Assembly: GCA_030840675.1 (NCBI GenBank)
Contig: JAVEEA010000104.1
Location: forward strand, 1 to 63,962
Direction of reading: 5' to 3'
Origin: Pyrinomonadaceae bacterium
GTDB taxonomy: Bacteria; Acidobacteriota; Blastocatellia; Pyrinomonadales; Pyrinomonadaceae
DNA length: 63,962 nucleotides
Part shown: positions 37,333 to 45,617 of the stretch, one piece after another
How positions within the stretch are numbered: position 1 is the first letter of the stretch
Layout: the number at the start of each line of letters is the position of its first letter
Position numbers and translations under genes: made by a program
The notes under the pieces: model-generated
The model's input: the letters and a program-made list of their open reading frames with translations, nothing else
Database searches by the model: none
Told to the model about the DNA's origin: nothing

Positions 37333-37458
37333 ATACAGAACCGGGAGCGGCAGCGACCGGGTCCGACATTCAACCTGACAATCCGTGCGGTAGAAAGTAG
37401 CGCAACACGTTCAGCTTGAAGATAGCACCCGGTCGCTGCCGGCTCCTGGTTTCTGTAT
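37333..37458. repeat. Inverted-repeat element (MITE-like)
   Basis: ATACAGAACCGGGAGCGGCA at 37333 and its near-inverse ending at 37458 (GCTGCCGGCTCCTGGTTTCTG) are arms of about 30 bases with few mismatches, flanking about 64 bases. It fills the gap between convergent TonB and MaoC genes, so it could also serve both as a terminator. Confidence 0.8.
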
Positions 37459-37473
37459 TTGTCGGCTTCTGGC

Positions 37474-37854
37474 TCAATCAAGCTTTCTGCGAATCACACC
37501 GCGCGCTTGTCCGGTCATCACTTCCTTGCCCAGCTGGTTGCGGCAGACCCACTTTGAAACTACGTGCATGAATTGTTCCGCCGGTTCCAGTTCCACCAGT
37601 TCCACTTCACAAACAATCGTGTCACCCGCAAAGACCGGACGGAGAAACTCAAACGTCAACTCGCGCGCAATAAAATTGAGATCGCCGCCGATCTTGGTCG
37701 GCAACGTGGCCGTGAGCAGACCGTGGGCCATCAAGCGGCCTTGCTCATCCGCGACCTGATGATGTTCGCCTTCGTCCCCCGAGAGTTTCGCAAACAGACG
37801 AATGTCCGCTTCCGTAAACGTGCGTTGCCAGGAAATTACATCGCCGACTTGCAT
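37474..37854 (-). CDS. MaoC-like hot-dog dehydratase
   Basis: 126-residue single hot-dog domain of the MaoC/(R)-enoyl-CoA hydratase type, opening MQVGDVISWQRTFTEADIRLFAKLSGD. The hydratase motif usually has an Asp and a His in D-x4-H; here GDEGEHH keeps both residues. TLPTKIGGDLNFIARELTFEFLRPVFAGD is the second half of the fold. A role in acyl-CoA or acyl-carrier metabolism is likely; the exact substrate is unknown. Confidence 0.85.
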   Translation of the reverse strand: MQVGDVISWQRTFTEADIRLFAKLSGDEGEHHQVADEQGRLMAHGLLTATLPTKIGGDLNFIARELTFEFLRPVFAGDTIVCEVELVELEPAEQFMHVVSKWVCRNQLGKEVMTGQARGVIRRKLD

Positions 37855-37936
37855 AGCTCAGAGTTTTCCCAGCAGCGCGGTGTGATTGAATTTTGCAAAA
37901 CCCATTTTGGTAAGCTTCCCAAGCTCCGCAACGCGA

Positions 37937-39112
37937 TCAGTTTGCGAGTTCCTTCAACGAGAACTTCAGTACCTGGTTGCGCGCCGCAATAAAGATTTCA
38001 TTACTGTCGTTGAAAACCATTCCCGACGCGGTACCGGGTGGATTGAACACCGTCAGGTAACGGCCGTTGCCGTCAAAAACCTGAATGCCTTTGAAGTCGC
38101 TGACGTAGACGCGGCCGTTGCCGTCAACCGCGATTGCCGAAGGCGCGCGAAACTGACCGGGCTGATCGCCGTCGCTGCCAAAACGCGTCTGGTATTTTCC
38201 GTCGGGCGTAAACTTGAACACCGCGTTACTGAATGAACCTAAGGCGTAGATGTTTCCCAGGCCATCGACCGCGACGTGGGTATCGAGTTCAGCATTATCA
38301 GTCACGCTGCTGATAACCGCGCGCATGGTACGCACTACCGCGCCGGAGGAATTGAAGCGAACGATGTCGTCACGATTCTTGTACCACGAGGTCACTAAGC
38401 TGCCGTCGGCAGCGACTCTAATGTCGTCGAACCCCCAGCCGCCTGGGTACCCGAGTTGGCCCAGCAGTTTTCCGCTCGCTCCTTCGTAGCGCGAAATCGC
38501 CCCGCTCTGCACAACGTAGATCGTGCCGCCACGATCGGCCGCCATTCCGGTCAGCGGCATTTTCGGATCCACGATCCATTGCGTTATGAACTTGCCTGCC
38601 GGATCGAACACCTGGATTCGTCCGCCGCTATATTCACCGACGTAAATTTTTCCTGACGCATCGACCGCAATCGCACGTGCGTCTTTGAACATGCCCGGTC
38701 CGATGCCTTCGGAACCAAAACTCAGCAGCGGCGTTGCGAAGCTGTCGCTCTTCACTTTGTCCTCGCGACGGGCAGTTCCGCCGGAGGGCGTTGAGCGCGT
38801 GAGCGCTGGAGCAGGATTGCCGCGAAACAACGGCGCGAGCAAGCCGCCTGTCGCAATAACTGCGATGATGACGCCGATCACCGGTATCAATCCGACCAGT
38901 AACAGCCACTTTACGGCGCTGCGTCCCGGTGCCGCATTCCTGAGGTCAATGTTCACAGTCGAGATGATTTGCGCCGGCCGTCCAAGCATTTCGTCAGGCA
39001 CTGACAGCGCACTGTTGCAGTAAGAACAACGCGCGGTGAGGTTCGCACCGACAACGTCTTTTTGGTAACTAACCGGTGCCCCACACTTGGGGCAATCAAA
39101 CGTTTGCAACAT
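37937..39112 (-). CDS. Zinc-ribbon, membrane-anchored NHL-repeat protein
   Basis: About 391 residues from the ATG at 39112. A zinc ribbon comes first (CPKCGAPVSYQKDVVGANLTARCSYC in two pairs, residues 6-36), then a single membrane helix (about residues 75-100, LLLVGLIPVIGVIIAVIATGG). An extracytoplasmic six-bladed NHL propeller follows with repeats such as GPGMFKDARAIAVDASGKIYV, GGRIQVFDPAGKFI and PSAIAVDGNGRVYVSDF. The ribbon would face the cytoplasm. Function unknown; a scaffold or signalling role is possible. Confidence 0.78.
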   Translation of the reverse strand: MLQTFDCPKCGAPVSYQKDVVGANLTARCSYCNSALSVPDEMLGRPAQIISTVNIDLRNAAPGRSAVKWLLLVGLIPVIGVIIAVIATGGLLAPLFRGNPAPALTRSTPSGGTARREDKVKSDSFATPLLSFGSEGIGPGMFKDARAIAVDASGKIYVGEYSGGRIQVFDPAGKFITQWIVDPKMPLTGMAADRGGTIYVVQSGAISRYEGASGKLLGQLGYPGGWGFDDIRVAADGSLVTSWYKNRDDIVRFNSSGAVVRTMRAVISSVTDNAELDTHVAVDGLGNIYALGSFSNAVFKFTPDGKYQTRFGSDGDQPGQFRAPSAIAVDGNGRVYVSDFKGIQVFDGNGRYLTVFNPPGTASGMVFNDSNEIFIAARNQVLKFSLKELAN

Positions 39113-39187
39113 CCATCGTCTCCGTATACTCAAATATCGCCAGTAGAAATCAGCGTTACTCCCAGCATGCTTTCCGCCCTCTGCTCA

Positions 39188-39715
39188 TTACCAGTTCATT
39201 CGTGCGCGCAAGGAAGTGATCTGGGCCACGTGATGTCGACCATGCCAGGCATACAGCGCCAGGTTCTTTTGCAGACTCACCAGGCCTGATTCAGGATGAC
39301 GAAAGGTACGCTTGAAGTCCTCGTCAGTTAACGATCGCAGGAACCAAACCCAACGCTCGTGCAGCGACGCGAGCAAGTTAAGCGAGAGTTCGATGGGAGC
39401 CTGTTTCGCGTCGTTAAGCCGGGCCCAGCGATCTTCGAAATAGGGTTTGATAGTCGGCTCGTCTTCGGTGAGGGCGAGCTTGAAGCGAAGGTAGCTGTTC
39501 ATGTGACTTTCCGGAACATGATGGACCACTTGCCGCACGGTCCATCCTTCCGGACGATAAGGCGTGTCCTGTTGTGTCGCGTCGAGTCCGGCCACGGCCC
39601 TGCGCATCTCTTCGGGAGTCGCGGCGATTTGGTCAATCAACTTTTCACGTTCGCCCGGGGAAAGAGTGCCGGAAAATTCAAAAGGGCCAAGGGGGTACCG
39701 CAGATCCATCTCCAA
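39188..39715 (-). CDS. DinB/YfiT-family metal-dependent transferase
   Basis: 175-residue four-helix DinB-superfamily protein resembling YfiT (bacillithiol S-transferase). [23 protein letters not shown] and the C-terminal [12 protein letters not shown] carry the histidines that bind a metal in relatives (H-x3-D/E and H-x3-H positions). Typical length. The thiol substrate in this organism is unknown. Confidence 0.85.
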   Translation of the reverse strand: MEMDLRYPLGPFEFSGTLSPGEREKLIDQIAATPEEMRRAVAGLDATQQDTPYRPEGWTVRQVVHHVPESHMNSYLRFKLALTEDEPTIKPYFEDRWARLNDAKQAPIELSLNLLASLHERWVWFLRSLTDEDFKRTFRHPESGLVSLQKNLALYAWHGRHHVAQITSLRARMNW

Positions 39716-39821
39716 CCTCCACGTTGTGTTGTGTCCTATCAGGGTTCGGCTTATGCTCGCGCCGTTCCGATGTGTTTATGCTGGCGGGACATTCTACGGC
39801 GGCGTGTTGATTGCGACAACT

Positions 39822-41084
39822 ATGACGGAAACAGCAGAGGTAGTGATTATCGGTAGCGGTATCGTGGGCTCAAGCGTGGCTTATCACCTCGCGGAGCAAG
39901 GTTGCACAAACGTGCTGGTGGTTGAACGCGAAGCGCATCAGGGAAAAGGCTCAACCGGAAAAAGCATGGGCGGCGTACGCGCGCAGTTTTCCACTGCAGT
40001 AAATATTCAGATGTCGCGCTACTCGATCGACTTCTTTGCCAGGTTCGATGAAGTGGTTGGTCATCCGGCGGATTATCGCGCGCATGGTTATCTCTTCTGC
40101 GCCACCAACGAACGCCAGCTCGCGTATCTCCATAGTAATCGCGAACGACAGTTGGGCCTGGGCGTGAAGAACGTGGAACTCGTTTCGCGCGCGGACATCG
40201 CGGAGTTTGTGCCGCAACTGCGCGTCGACGATATTGTCGGCGGTACGTTCTGCCAGACGGATGGCTTTGTCGATCCCCATAGCGTGATGATGGGCTTCAT
40301 GCTTAAGGCTCGCGCACGCGGCGTTCGTTTATGGCTCGACACGCAAGTCACCGGCATCGAAACCGAACCGGCTCACACTGGGACCGCGGGCGTCCCGCCC
40401 GCATTTCAGGGCACCGAGGCTGATTCCTCATTGAGACTAAGAGCGGGCGGGACGCCCGCGGTCCCAGGAGAAAGCAAGATCGCAGGAGTGATGACGAGCC
40501 GAGGCTTCATCTCGACCCGCATCGTCGTCAACGCCGCCGGTCCCTGGGCTGCAACTGTGGCAGGCATGGCCGGAGCACATTTGCCGGTCGAACCGCTCCG
40601 CCGTCAACTCGTACCCACCGAACCCTTCAACAGTTTGCCGCAACGCTTTCCGATGGTTATCGACATGTCCACCGGCTTTCATTTTCGTCGCGAAGGCAAA
40701 GGCATTCTATTGGCGTGGAACGATCCTGAGGAGACACCGGGGTTCAAGACCGATTTCGAACCCGCCTTTGTAGAAAAGATTTTGACGCACGCTGCCACGC
40801 GTGTGCCGGCGCTCGCGGAGGCCGAAGTAAATCCGCGACGCGCCTGGGCGGGACTCTACGAAATGACTCCGGATCATCACGCCATTATCGGCCCCGCACC
40901 AAGTGTTGCCGGTTTGTATTTTGTGAATGGCTTCAGTGGCCACGGCGTGATGCACTCGCCCGCCTCGGGACGGATTATCGCCGATTTGATTTTGCAAGGC
41001 CGGACAAATCTCATCGATGCAAGCCAACTCGGCGTCGAGCGTTTTGCGGCGGGACGATTGTTGGCGGAGACTGCCGTACTGTAA
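39822..41084 (+). CDS. FAD-dependent oxidoreductase (sarcosine oxidase beta/DAO type) with in-frame repeat insertion
   Basis: 420 residues from the ATG at 39822 ([21 protein letters not shown]-binding G11, G13, G16). It has [51 protein letters not shown] and [14 protein letters not shown], typical of the D-amino-acid/sarcosine oxidase family. Residues about 186-216 (from TAGVPPAF to AGGTPAVPG) are encoded by a 90-base inverted-repeat element inserted without breaking the frame. Upstream in-frame starts exist but add non-family sequence. The natural substrate is an amino acid or amine, not further resolved. Confidence 0.88.
   Translation: MTETAEVVIIGSGIVGSSVAYHLAEQGCTNVLVVEREAHQGKGSTGKSMGGVRAQFSTAVNIQMSRYSIDFFARFDEVVGHPADYRAHGYLFCATNERQLAYLHSNRERQLGLGVKNVELVSRADIAEFVPQLRVDDIVGGTFCQTDGFVDPHSVMMGFMLKARARGVRLWLDTQVTGIETEPAHTGTAGVPPAFQGTEADSSLRLRAGGTPAVPGESKIAGVMTSRGFISTRIVVNAAGPWAATVAGMAGAHLPVEPLRRQLVPTEPFNSLPQRFPMVIDMSTGFHFRREGKGILLAWNDPEETPGFKTDFEPAFVEKILTHAATRVPALAEAEVNPRRAWAGLYEMTPDHHAIIGPAPSVAGLYFVNGFSGHGVMHSPASGRIIADLILQGRTNLIDASQLGVERFAAGRLLAETAVL
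40378..40467. repeat. Perfect 25-bp inverted repeat inserted in a coding region
   Basis: The arms at 40378-40402 and 40443-40467 are exact reverse complements over 25 bases (cores GGGACCGCGGGCGTCCCGCC and its inverse). A 40-base loop separates them. The total is 90 bases, a multiple of three, so the host gene stays open. Confidence 0.95.
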
Positions 41085-41290
41085 GTTAAGGAGTTCACTT
41101 GAACTCTAAACTCTGCGTGGCCCGGCACCCCGGTTACCACGCCCACCTCTGCGACGACTCCTTCTAAGACTGGAGCCAACCAACGGAACTCCGGTTGCGA
41201 CATCGCAGCGTGTTGAGAGCTTGCAGCAAAAGCCTTGAGAGATGCCGTCTCCTATTTCCAGCCACTGCGCTACAGGCTGGGCCGAGTTCC

Positions 41291-41839
41291 TTACAGTGGC
41301 CCGTTCGGAAGTTTGAGAATAGTCTCCTCGGCCAACTCAAAGTGCATGCTGTCGACAAAGTCTCCGGAAAATTCCGCTCCCCAGTACCAACCGTGGCGGT
41401 TGAAAAAGGGGAATAACAAAAAGTTTCCTCGATGGGTAAGATGGGTACCCTGGCCAACCGCTTCAGTCCCGAAGAATATGTCAATCGCACACCCAAAGCT
41501 GTGGTTTGAAAACAGCGTGGGGGCCTTGCGGCGATGACGCACACAGAGCATGCCGTCATTCTTCACCTGCGCGAAAACTTCGGGCAACTGCTGTTGAACC
41601 TCCGCGAAGATCTGGCGGAGCGACTCAACTGCGAAATCGAGACCTGACACTTTGAAGGGTCCGATATCAACGTTGGATTTTACGCGCAGCTTAAACTTGC
41701 CCGCGGGCGGCGAGCAGTTTTTCGTGAGGGCACCGGGTTTACCAAATTTCGCAAGCATCGTGGACTGCTTGGCCGGGCTGAGCCCGGTATTCATCGTGTC
41801 TTTCGGAGGAATGGGAATTCGATCATTAAGTTGGCTCAT
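41291..41839 (-). CDS. M15-type D-Ala-D-Ala peptidase-like protein
   Basis: 182 residues from the ATG at 41839, with AAAGGA upstream. Zinc-peptidase motifs of the M15 family are SNHSFGCAIDIFF (H113, D120) and SMHFEL (H166, with E168 nearby). Such enzymes cut peptidoglycan stem peptides; phage endolysins of this type are similar in size. There is no signal peptide, so export or the cell-lysis role is unclear. It is followed upstream by an unknown 374-residue protein, with which it may be co-transcribed. Confidence 0.8.
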   Translation of the reverse strand: MSQLNDRIPIPPKDTMNTGLSPAKQSTMLAKFGKPGALTKNCSPPAGKFKLRVKSNVDIGPFKVSGLDFAVESLRQIFAEVQQQLPEVFAQVKNDGMLCVRHRRKAPTLFSNHSFGCAIDIFFGTEAVGQGTHLTHRGNFLLFPFFNRHGWYWGAEFSGDFVDSMHFELAEETILKLPNGPL

Positions 41840-41888
41840 CACATGTTCCTTTCTGTTCACCTTCTTATGCAAGTGCGGTTCTGGACTT

Positions 41889-43013
41889 TCAGGGTTTCAG
41901 CAGCTCTTCCAGGATATTGGCGATTGCGGCATCCCGGCTCTCTTCCATCTTCTTTCGTTCCGCTGAGCCGGCAGGAAGCTTAACTATCTCCTTGTTGAGA
42001 CGATCTGCTTCTCTGCGATAACGGACATCGCTAAAAAGCTTGAACGCGTCGGTGATTGTGCCGAGGGCCACTTCTGACCCCTCCTTTTGACTCAGGAATT
42101 TCGAAAGCTGTGCCGCACTCGCCGCGGTGGGCGTGAATTCTTTGAAAGAGTCGTTCTTCGATCCGTCCACATAAAAGACGACGTATGGCTCGTCGCCGTC
42201 ATATGGTTTTCCTGTGTCCTTATGAAGCAAGCCCTGCTCAAGATCAAAGTTGAAGTCGGCGTGATTGAGCGAAGGAGTCGACAAGACCCGGTAGCCGGCG
42301 ACCGGTATCGGTGAGTCTGGGACCTGAAACTCCAAGCGATCGCTTACCGAAAATTCGGCGTGCGCGTCGACCAATGCGTTCGCAAGTTTGGACAGCAACT
42401 TTACCGCAGCACCAACCGCCAACAAGATGCCGCTATACGGACCAAACACGGGAATCCCGCCGGCGGTCGTGATCGCGCCCGCGATTTTATCGACTAAATC
42501 ATCCGGAAAATCGTCAAACGCCATGTCGAGAGTGAGCGTTAGTGCCTGAGCGGTCAACGCGGGTATGTAGTAGACGAGTTCCGTGCCGCTCTCAGTCGCA
42601 GCTGGCCCTTTGATGTGGGCCTTTTTTGGGATTCGCTTTGGCATCAAGTTAATCGCGCGGGGAGCCAAACCGAAGGTAGTAAATGGATCGCGAACGGCTG
42701 ACGTCAATAGCATATCCTTCTTGCCGTAACGCCCGGTGTAGGCATGACGAAGCATCAGGGTCAGCGGCTTTCCGATGCCGACCGGCTGGAAGGGTGTAGC
42801 GTTCGGAAGCAAGGCGGTAGCCTGAAACTCTGCGACAGTTACAGACCCCGCGGCAAATGAAGCGCGCCGGTTGGGGTCGTTTCCTTCCCCACCAGAAGCG
42901 CCAGCATTCAATGCAGCGGCAAACGCTTGTAGCTCGCTATCTCCTTGTCTGGTTCGGGTAGCGACCTCGTCGGCATCCACCAGTGTCGTTCCAACTACCA
43001 AGGACATTGTCAT
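41889..43013 (-). CDS. Hypothetical protein of 374 residues
   Basis: Not recognised. No signal peptide. An N-terminal Ala/Gly-rich segment (LNAGASGGEGNDPN) is followed by a soluble domain, then around residue 180-220 an amphipathic hydrophobic stretch (ITTAGGIPVFGPYSGILLAV, then KLLSKLANAL). A strand-rich part (DRLEFQVPDSPIPVAGYRVL, then PYVVFYVDGSKNDSF) and a charged C-terminal helix come last. It lies 49 bases upstream of the M15-type peptidase gene on the same strand. The hydrophobic stretch could be membrane-active, but that is only a guess. Confidence 0.65.
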   Translation of the reverse strand: MTMSLVVGTTLVDADEVATRTRQGDSELQAFAAALNAGASGGEGNDPNRRASFAAGSVTVAEFQATALLPNATPFQPVGIGKPLTLMLRHAYTGRYGKKDMLLTSAVRDPFTTFGLAPRAINLMPKRIPKKAHIKGPAATESGTELVYYIPALTAQALTLTLDMAFDDFPDDLVDKIAGAITTAGGIPVFGPYSGILLAVGAAVKLLSKLANALVDAHAEFSVSDRLEFQVPDSPIPVAGYRVLSTPSLNHADFNFDLEQGLLHKDTGKPYDGDEPYVVFYVDGSKNDSFKEFTPTAASAAQLSKFLSQKEGSEVALGTITDAFKLFSDVRYRREADRLNKEIVKLPAGSAERKKMEESRDAAIANILEELLKP

Positions 43014-43094
43014 TACAGGAAACCTCCATTTTCAGGGTTAAGAATTGCTTAAGTTGATCAAGTCCCGCCGACGGCGAGATTCAGTTCGGCAGCT

Positions 43095-43268
43095 TTACGG
43101 AGATAGGCCCGGCGGACGGTGGCTCTCCGTGAACGTCCCGGATTTTCTTCCGGCACACACCCACTTCGAGGTGAAGGAGAATTTTTCACCACGCAATGAG
43201 CACGGCTTGTGAGTGACGTCGCCAAGATAGAGGTACTCTTCTTCGAAATGGTCGTTTACCTCGCTCAT
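43095..43268 (-). CDS. Small hypothetical protein
   Basis: 57 residues from the ATG at 43268, with TGAGGA six bases upstream. The sequence SEVNDHFEEEYLYLGDVT is acidic; SKWVCAGRKSGTF follows, with two cysteines in all. Not recognised. It might head a unit with the 374-residue protein 81 bases downstream. The 237 bases on its other side (43269-43505) hold no clear gene. Confidence 0.4.
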   Translation of the reverse strand: MSEVNDHFEEEYLYLGDVTHKPCSLRGEKFSFTSKWVCAGRKSGTFTESHRPPGLSP

Positions 43269-43505
43269 CATGGTCCTCATTAACCATGACTGGGACACCT
43301 CTTGCGCGCTCTACCCGAGACAATCCCTGAATCCAAGGCTAATTGTTAGTCGGGCGGAAGAGCTGGAGCCAGTCGATAGCCAGTTTCACCTAACAAGAAA
43401 AACGTACTTTGTTATCTGTTATGGCAAGCGGGTTAAAAACGTTTCCGCCGATCTCGTTGTTAGATTTGTTCCCTGCCAAAACTTGATGCGGTAGGGAAAG
43501 GAAAA

Positions 43506-44321
43506 TCAAAAGTCGGAAGCGGAAGTGAGAGGGTTTAGCCATTTGGCAATCGCGTCGAGCGCTGCGGCGTAAACCTCGGGTTGGGAAACAACGGCGCTCT
43601 TGGGTACTTTGAGAGAGTGGTCCCCGCCGTTAACGGCGTGAAGAGTGGCGGGAAGTTTAAGTCGCTTGATGAGGGCGCTGATTTCCTCTTCGGTTCCAAA
43701 GGCGTCGCGCGAGCCTTGAATGAAAAGCATGGGAACCTGAATTTGAGGCAAGTGGGCATCGCGAAGCTTGTCGGGCCGGCCCGGCGGATGAAGTGGATAG
43801 CCGAGGAAAACCAGACCTGCAATCGGGGCAGGCGGCCGAGCGTGAGCGCTACCCGCTTGAGTTTTTGATTTACGATTCGAATTGGCTACAGCGTTCGAAA
43901 GCGGCGTCGAGTTGCCGTAATCCAAAGCGGCAACCTGCGATGCGATGCGACCGCCCATTGACTTGCCGCCAATCACCAGCCGATTACCCTGCAGCTTCTT
44001 GTGCGTGCGCGCCGCCCGAATTACGGCGCGGTAACACGATTCAAGCCTGGCTTTCGGATCGGGAACATGTCGCCCCTGCTCGAGGTAACAAAAGTTGAAC
44101 GTGAGCACGTCGAACCCACGTTCAGCAAGGCCCTTAGCAAACAGTTGCATGAAGGGATGTAACTGGCCCGCGCCGGCGCCGTGACCGAGAATGATGGTCG
44201 TGCGAGCGCGTCGCTGCTTCGCGGCCAGGTAGAGCAACGCGGTAACACGATCAGTCTCGCTTACATTAACGATCAGTTTTTCCGGTTCATTCATCTCGAC
44301 GAACCTAGTTTGCTTGCTCAT
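43506..44321 (-). CDS. Alpha/beta hydrolase (TEX30/KANL3-like) with repeat-derived insertion
   Basis: 271 residues from the ATG at 44321. Hydrolase features are LGHGAGAGQLHPFMQ (oxyanion loop), the nucleophile elbow GGKSMGGRIAS (Ser), VPMLFIQGSRDAFGT (Asp) and NGGDHSLKVP (His). Between residues about 155 and 182 there is an odd Ser/Asn/Lys-rich piece (SNAVANSNRKSKTQAGSAHA) whose DNA is a period-7 run plus a GC-rich palindromic segment, seemingly inserted in frame between two strands of the fold. Substrate unknown. Confidence 0.82.
   Translation of the reverse strand: MSKQTRFVEMNEPEKLIVNVSETDRVTALLYLAAKQRRARTTIILGHGAGAGQLHPFMQLFAKGLAERGFDVLTFNFCYLEQGRHVPDPKARLESCYRAVIRAARTHKKLQGNRLVIGGKSMGGRIASQVAALDYGNSTPLSNAVANSNRKSKTQAGSAHARPPAPIAGLVFLGYPLHPPGRPDKLRDAHLPQIQVPMLFIQGSRDAFGTEEEISALIKRLKLPATLHAVNGGDHSLKVPKSAVVSQPEVYAAALDAIAKWLNPLTSASDF
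43826..43905. repeat. Period-7 and GC-rich repeat inside the hydrolase gene
   Basis: Read on the minus strand: AATTCGA, ATCGTAA, ATCAAAA, ACTCAAG, then GCGGGTAGCGCTCACGCTCG. The first part resembles the intergenic heptamer arrays, the second a REP-like unit. Both are translated in frame. Confidence 0.65.
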
Positions 44322-44358
44322 CAAAAGTTGACCGGTCGCTAACGCTGCCGGCTCTTAC

Positions 44359-45492
44359 CTATACATAAACGCGCGGGACGCGGGCGCTGATGCCACAGGT
44401 AACTTCGTATGAAAGTGTTCCCACGGTAGCGGCGATGGCTTCAGCCGTAATAGCGTGCCCGCCGGCCTGGCCCAGCAGGATCACTTCATCGCCCAGCGAC
44501 GCGCCGGGCACGTTAGTGACATCAATCAAGGTCAGGTCCATTGACACGCGGCCAATCACCGTGGCGGGCACGCCGCGCACGATCGCATGGCCGCGATTCG
44601 AGAGCGCGCGGCGGTACCCATCGTCGTAACCAATCGGAATGGTTGCCACCAGCGTCGGGCTTGACGCCTCAAACGTGCAGCCGTAACCAACCGTCTCTCC
44701 CGCGGGTACCCACTTGAGCAACGCGATGCGCGAGTGGAGCGACATGACTGGCTGAAACTCTTGCCGGCGATCGGCGGGCGCAAGGATGTCGCCGGTTAAG
44801 CCGTAGAGTACACCGCCGGGTCTTACCATGTTTCCCCACGCCTCCGGTTGCGCGAAGATGGCGGCGGAATTAGCCAGGTGCTGATGGGTCGGGTGAAAAC
44901 CTTGCGCGCGAAACGCCGCGACCGCCTGTTGGAATCGATCGATTTGATCGCTCGTCAGGGGACCACAGGAAGGTACGTCGGCAGCGGCAAAGTGAGTCAT
45001 CACACCGTCAACGCGCAGATTCGAGAATTGCTTGAGCGCCGCGGCGAATTCCGCAACTTCATCAAAACGAACGCCGAGCCGGCCCATGCCGGTGTCGACC
45101 TTAACATGCACGTCGGCGACGATACCGCGCGCGCGGGCCGCCTGGTCCAGGGCTGCGATCAAATCAAGCCGGTAGACCACCGGCACCAGTCCGTGGTCCA
45201 GACAAACCTCGGCTTGTCCCGGCCAAAATCCCGCGAGACAAAGAATCGGTTGAGTTATGCCCGCGTCTCTTAGTTCAACACCCTCTTCGGGCAGCGCCAC
45301 GCCAAACCAGCCAGCCCCGTCCGCCGCCAACCGCCGCGCACACTCCACCGCGCCATGTCCGTAAGCGTTCGCCTTCAACACGGCCAGCACGTTTACATCC
45401 CTGCCAACTCGTTGTTTGACGATCTGAAAATTAGCAGCCAGCGCATCGCGATTGATTTCCGCCCAGGTAGGTCGTTTGCCAGTGGTCTCCAT
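44359..45492 (-). CDS. alr: Alanine racemase
   Basis: 377 residues from the ATG at 45492; the frame is open to 45591 but only this start gives the normal length. PLP lysine K40 lies in LAVLKANAYGHGAVE. HVKVDTGMGRLGVRF, TMFLTHF-like DGVMTHFAAAD, and the catalytic tyrosine region GETVGYGCTFEA also match. It provides D-alanine for peptidoglycan. It stands two genes from an M15-type peptidase, but no operon is evident. Confidence 0.96.
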   Translation of the reverse strand: METTGKRPTWAEINRDALAANFQIVKQRVGRDVNVLAVLKANAYGHGAVECARRLAADGAGWFGVALPEEGVELRDAGITQPILCLAGFWPGQAEVCLDHGLVPVVYRLDLIAALDQAARARGIVADVHVKVDTGMGRLGVRFDEVAEFAAALKQFSNLRVDGVMTHFAAADVPSCGPLTSDQIDRFQQAVAAFRAQGFHPTHQHLANSAAIFAQPEAWGNMVRPGGVLYGLTGDILAPADRRQEFQPVMSLHSRIALLKWVPAGETVGYGCTFEASSPTLVATIPIGYDDGYRRALSNRGHAIVRGVPATVIGRVSMDLTLIDVTNVPGASLGDEVILLGQAGGHAITAEAIAATVGTLSYEVTCGISARVPRVYV

Positions 45493-45617
45493 AAATATCC
45501 GTGGAAGATACCACAACTCATCAATAACTGAAGGCGACGACAATCTCCGGTATAAACGCCGGGACCTGGCCAGAAGCACCAGGGAAAACACTAGCGCCAG
45601 CTGAGCACGCGGCGACG

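Noticed and set aside
43270..43494. 74-codon plus-strand frame
   Set aside because: No ribosome-binding site or similarity; overlaps the start of the small minus-strand gene.
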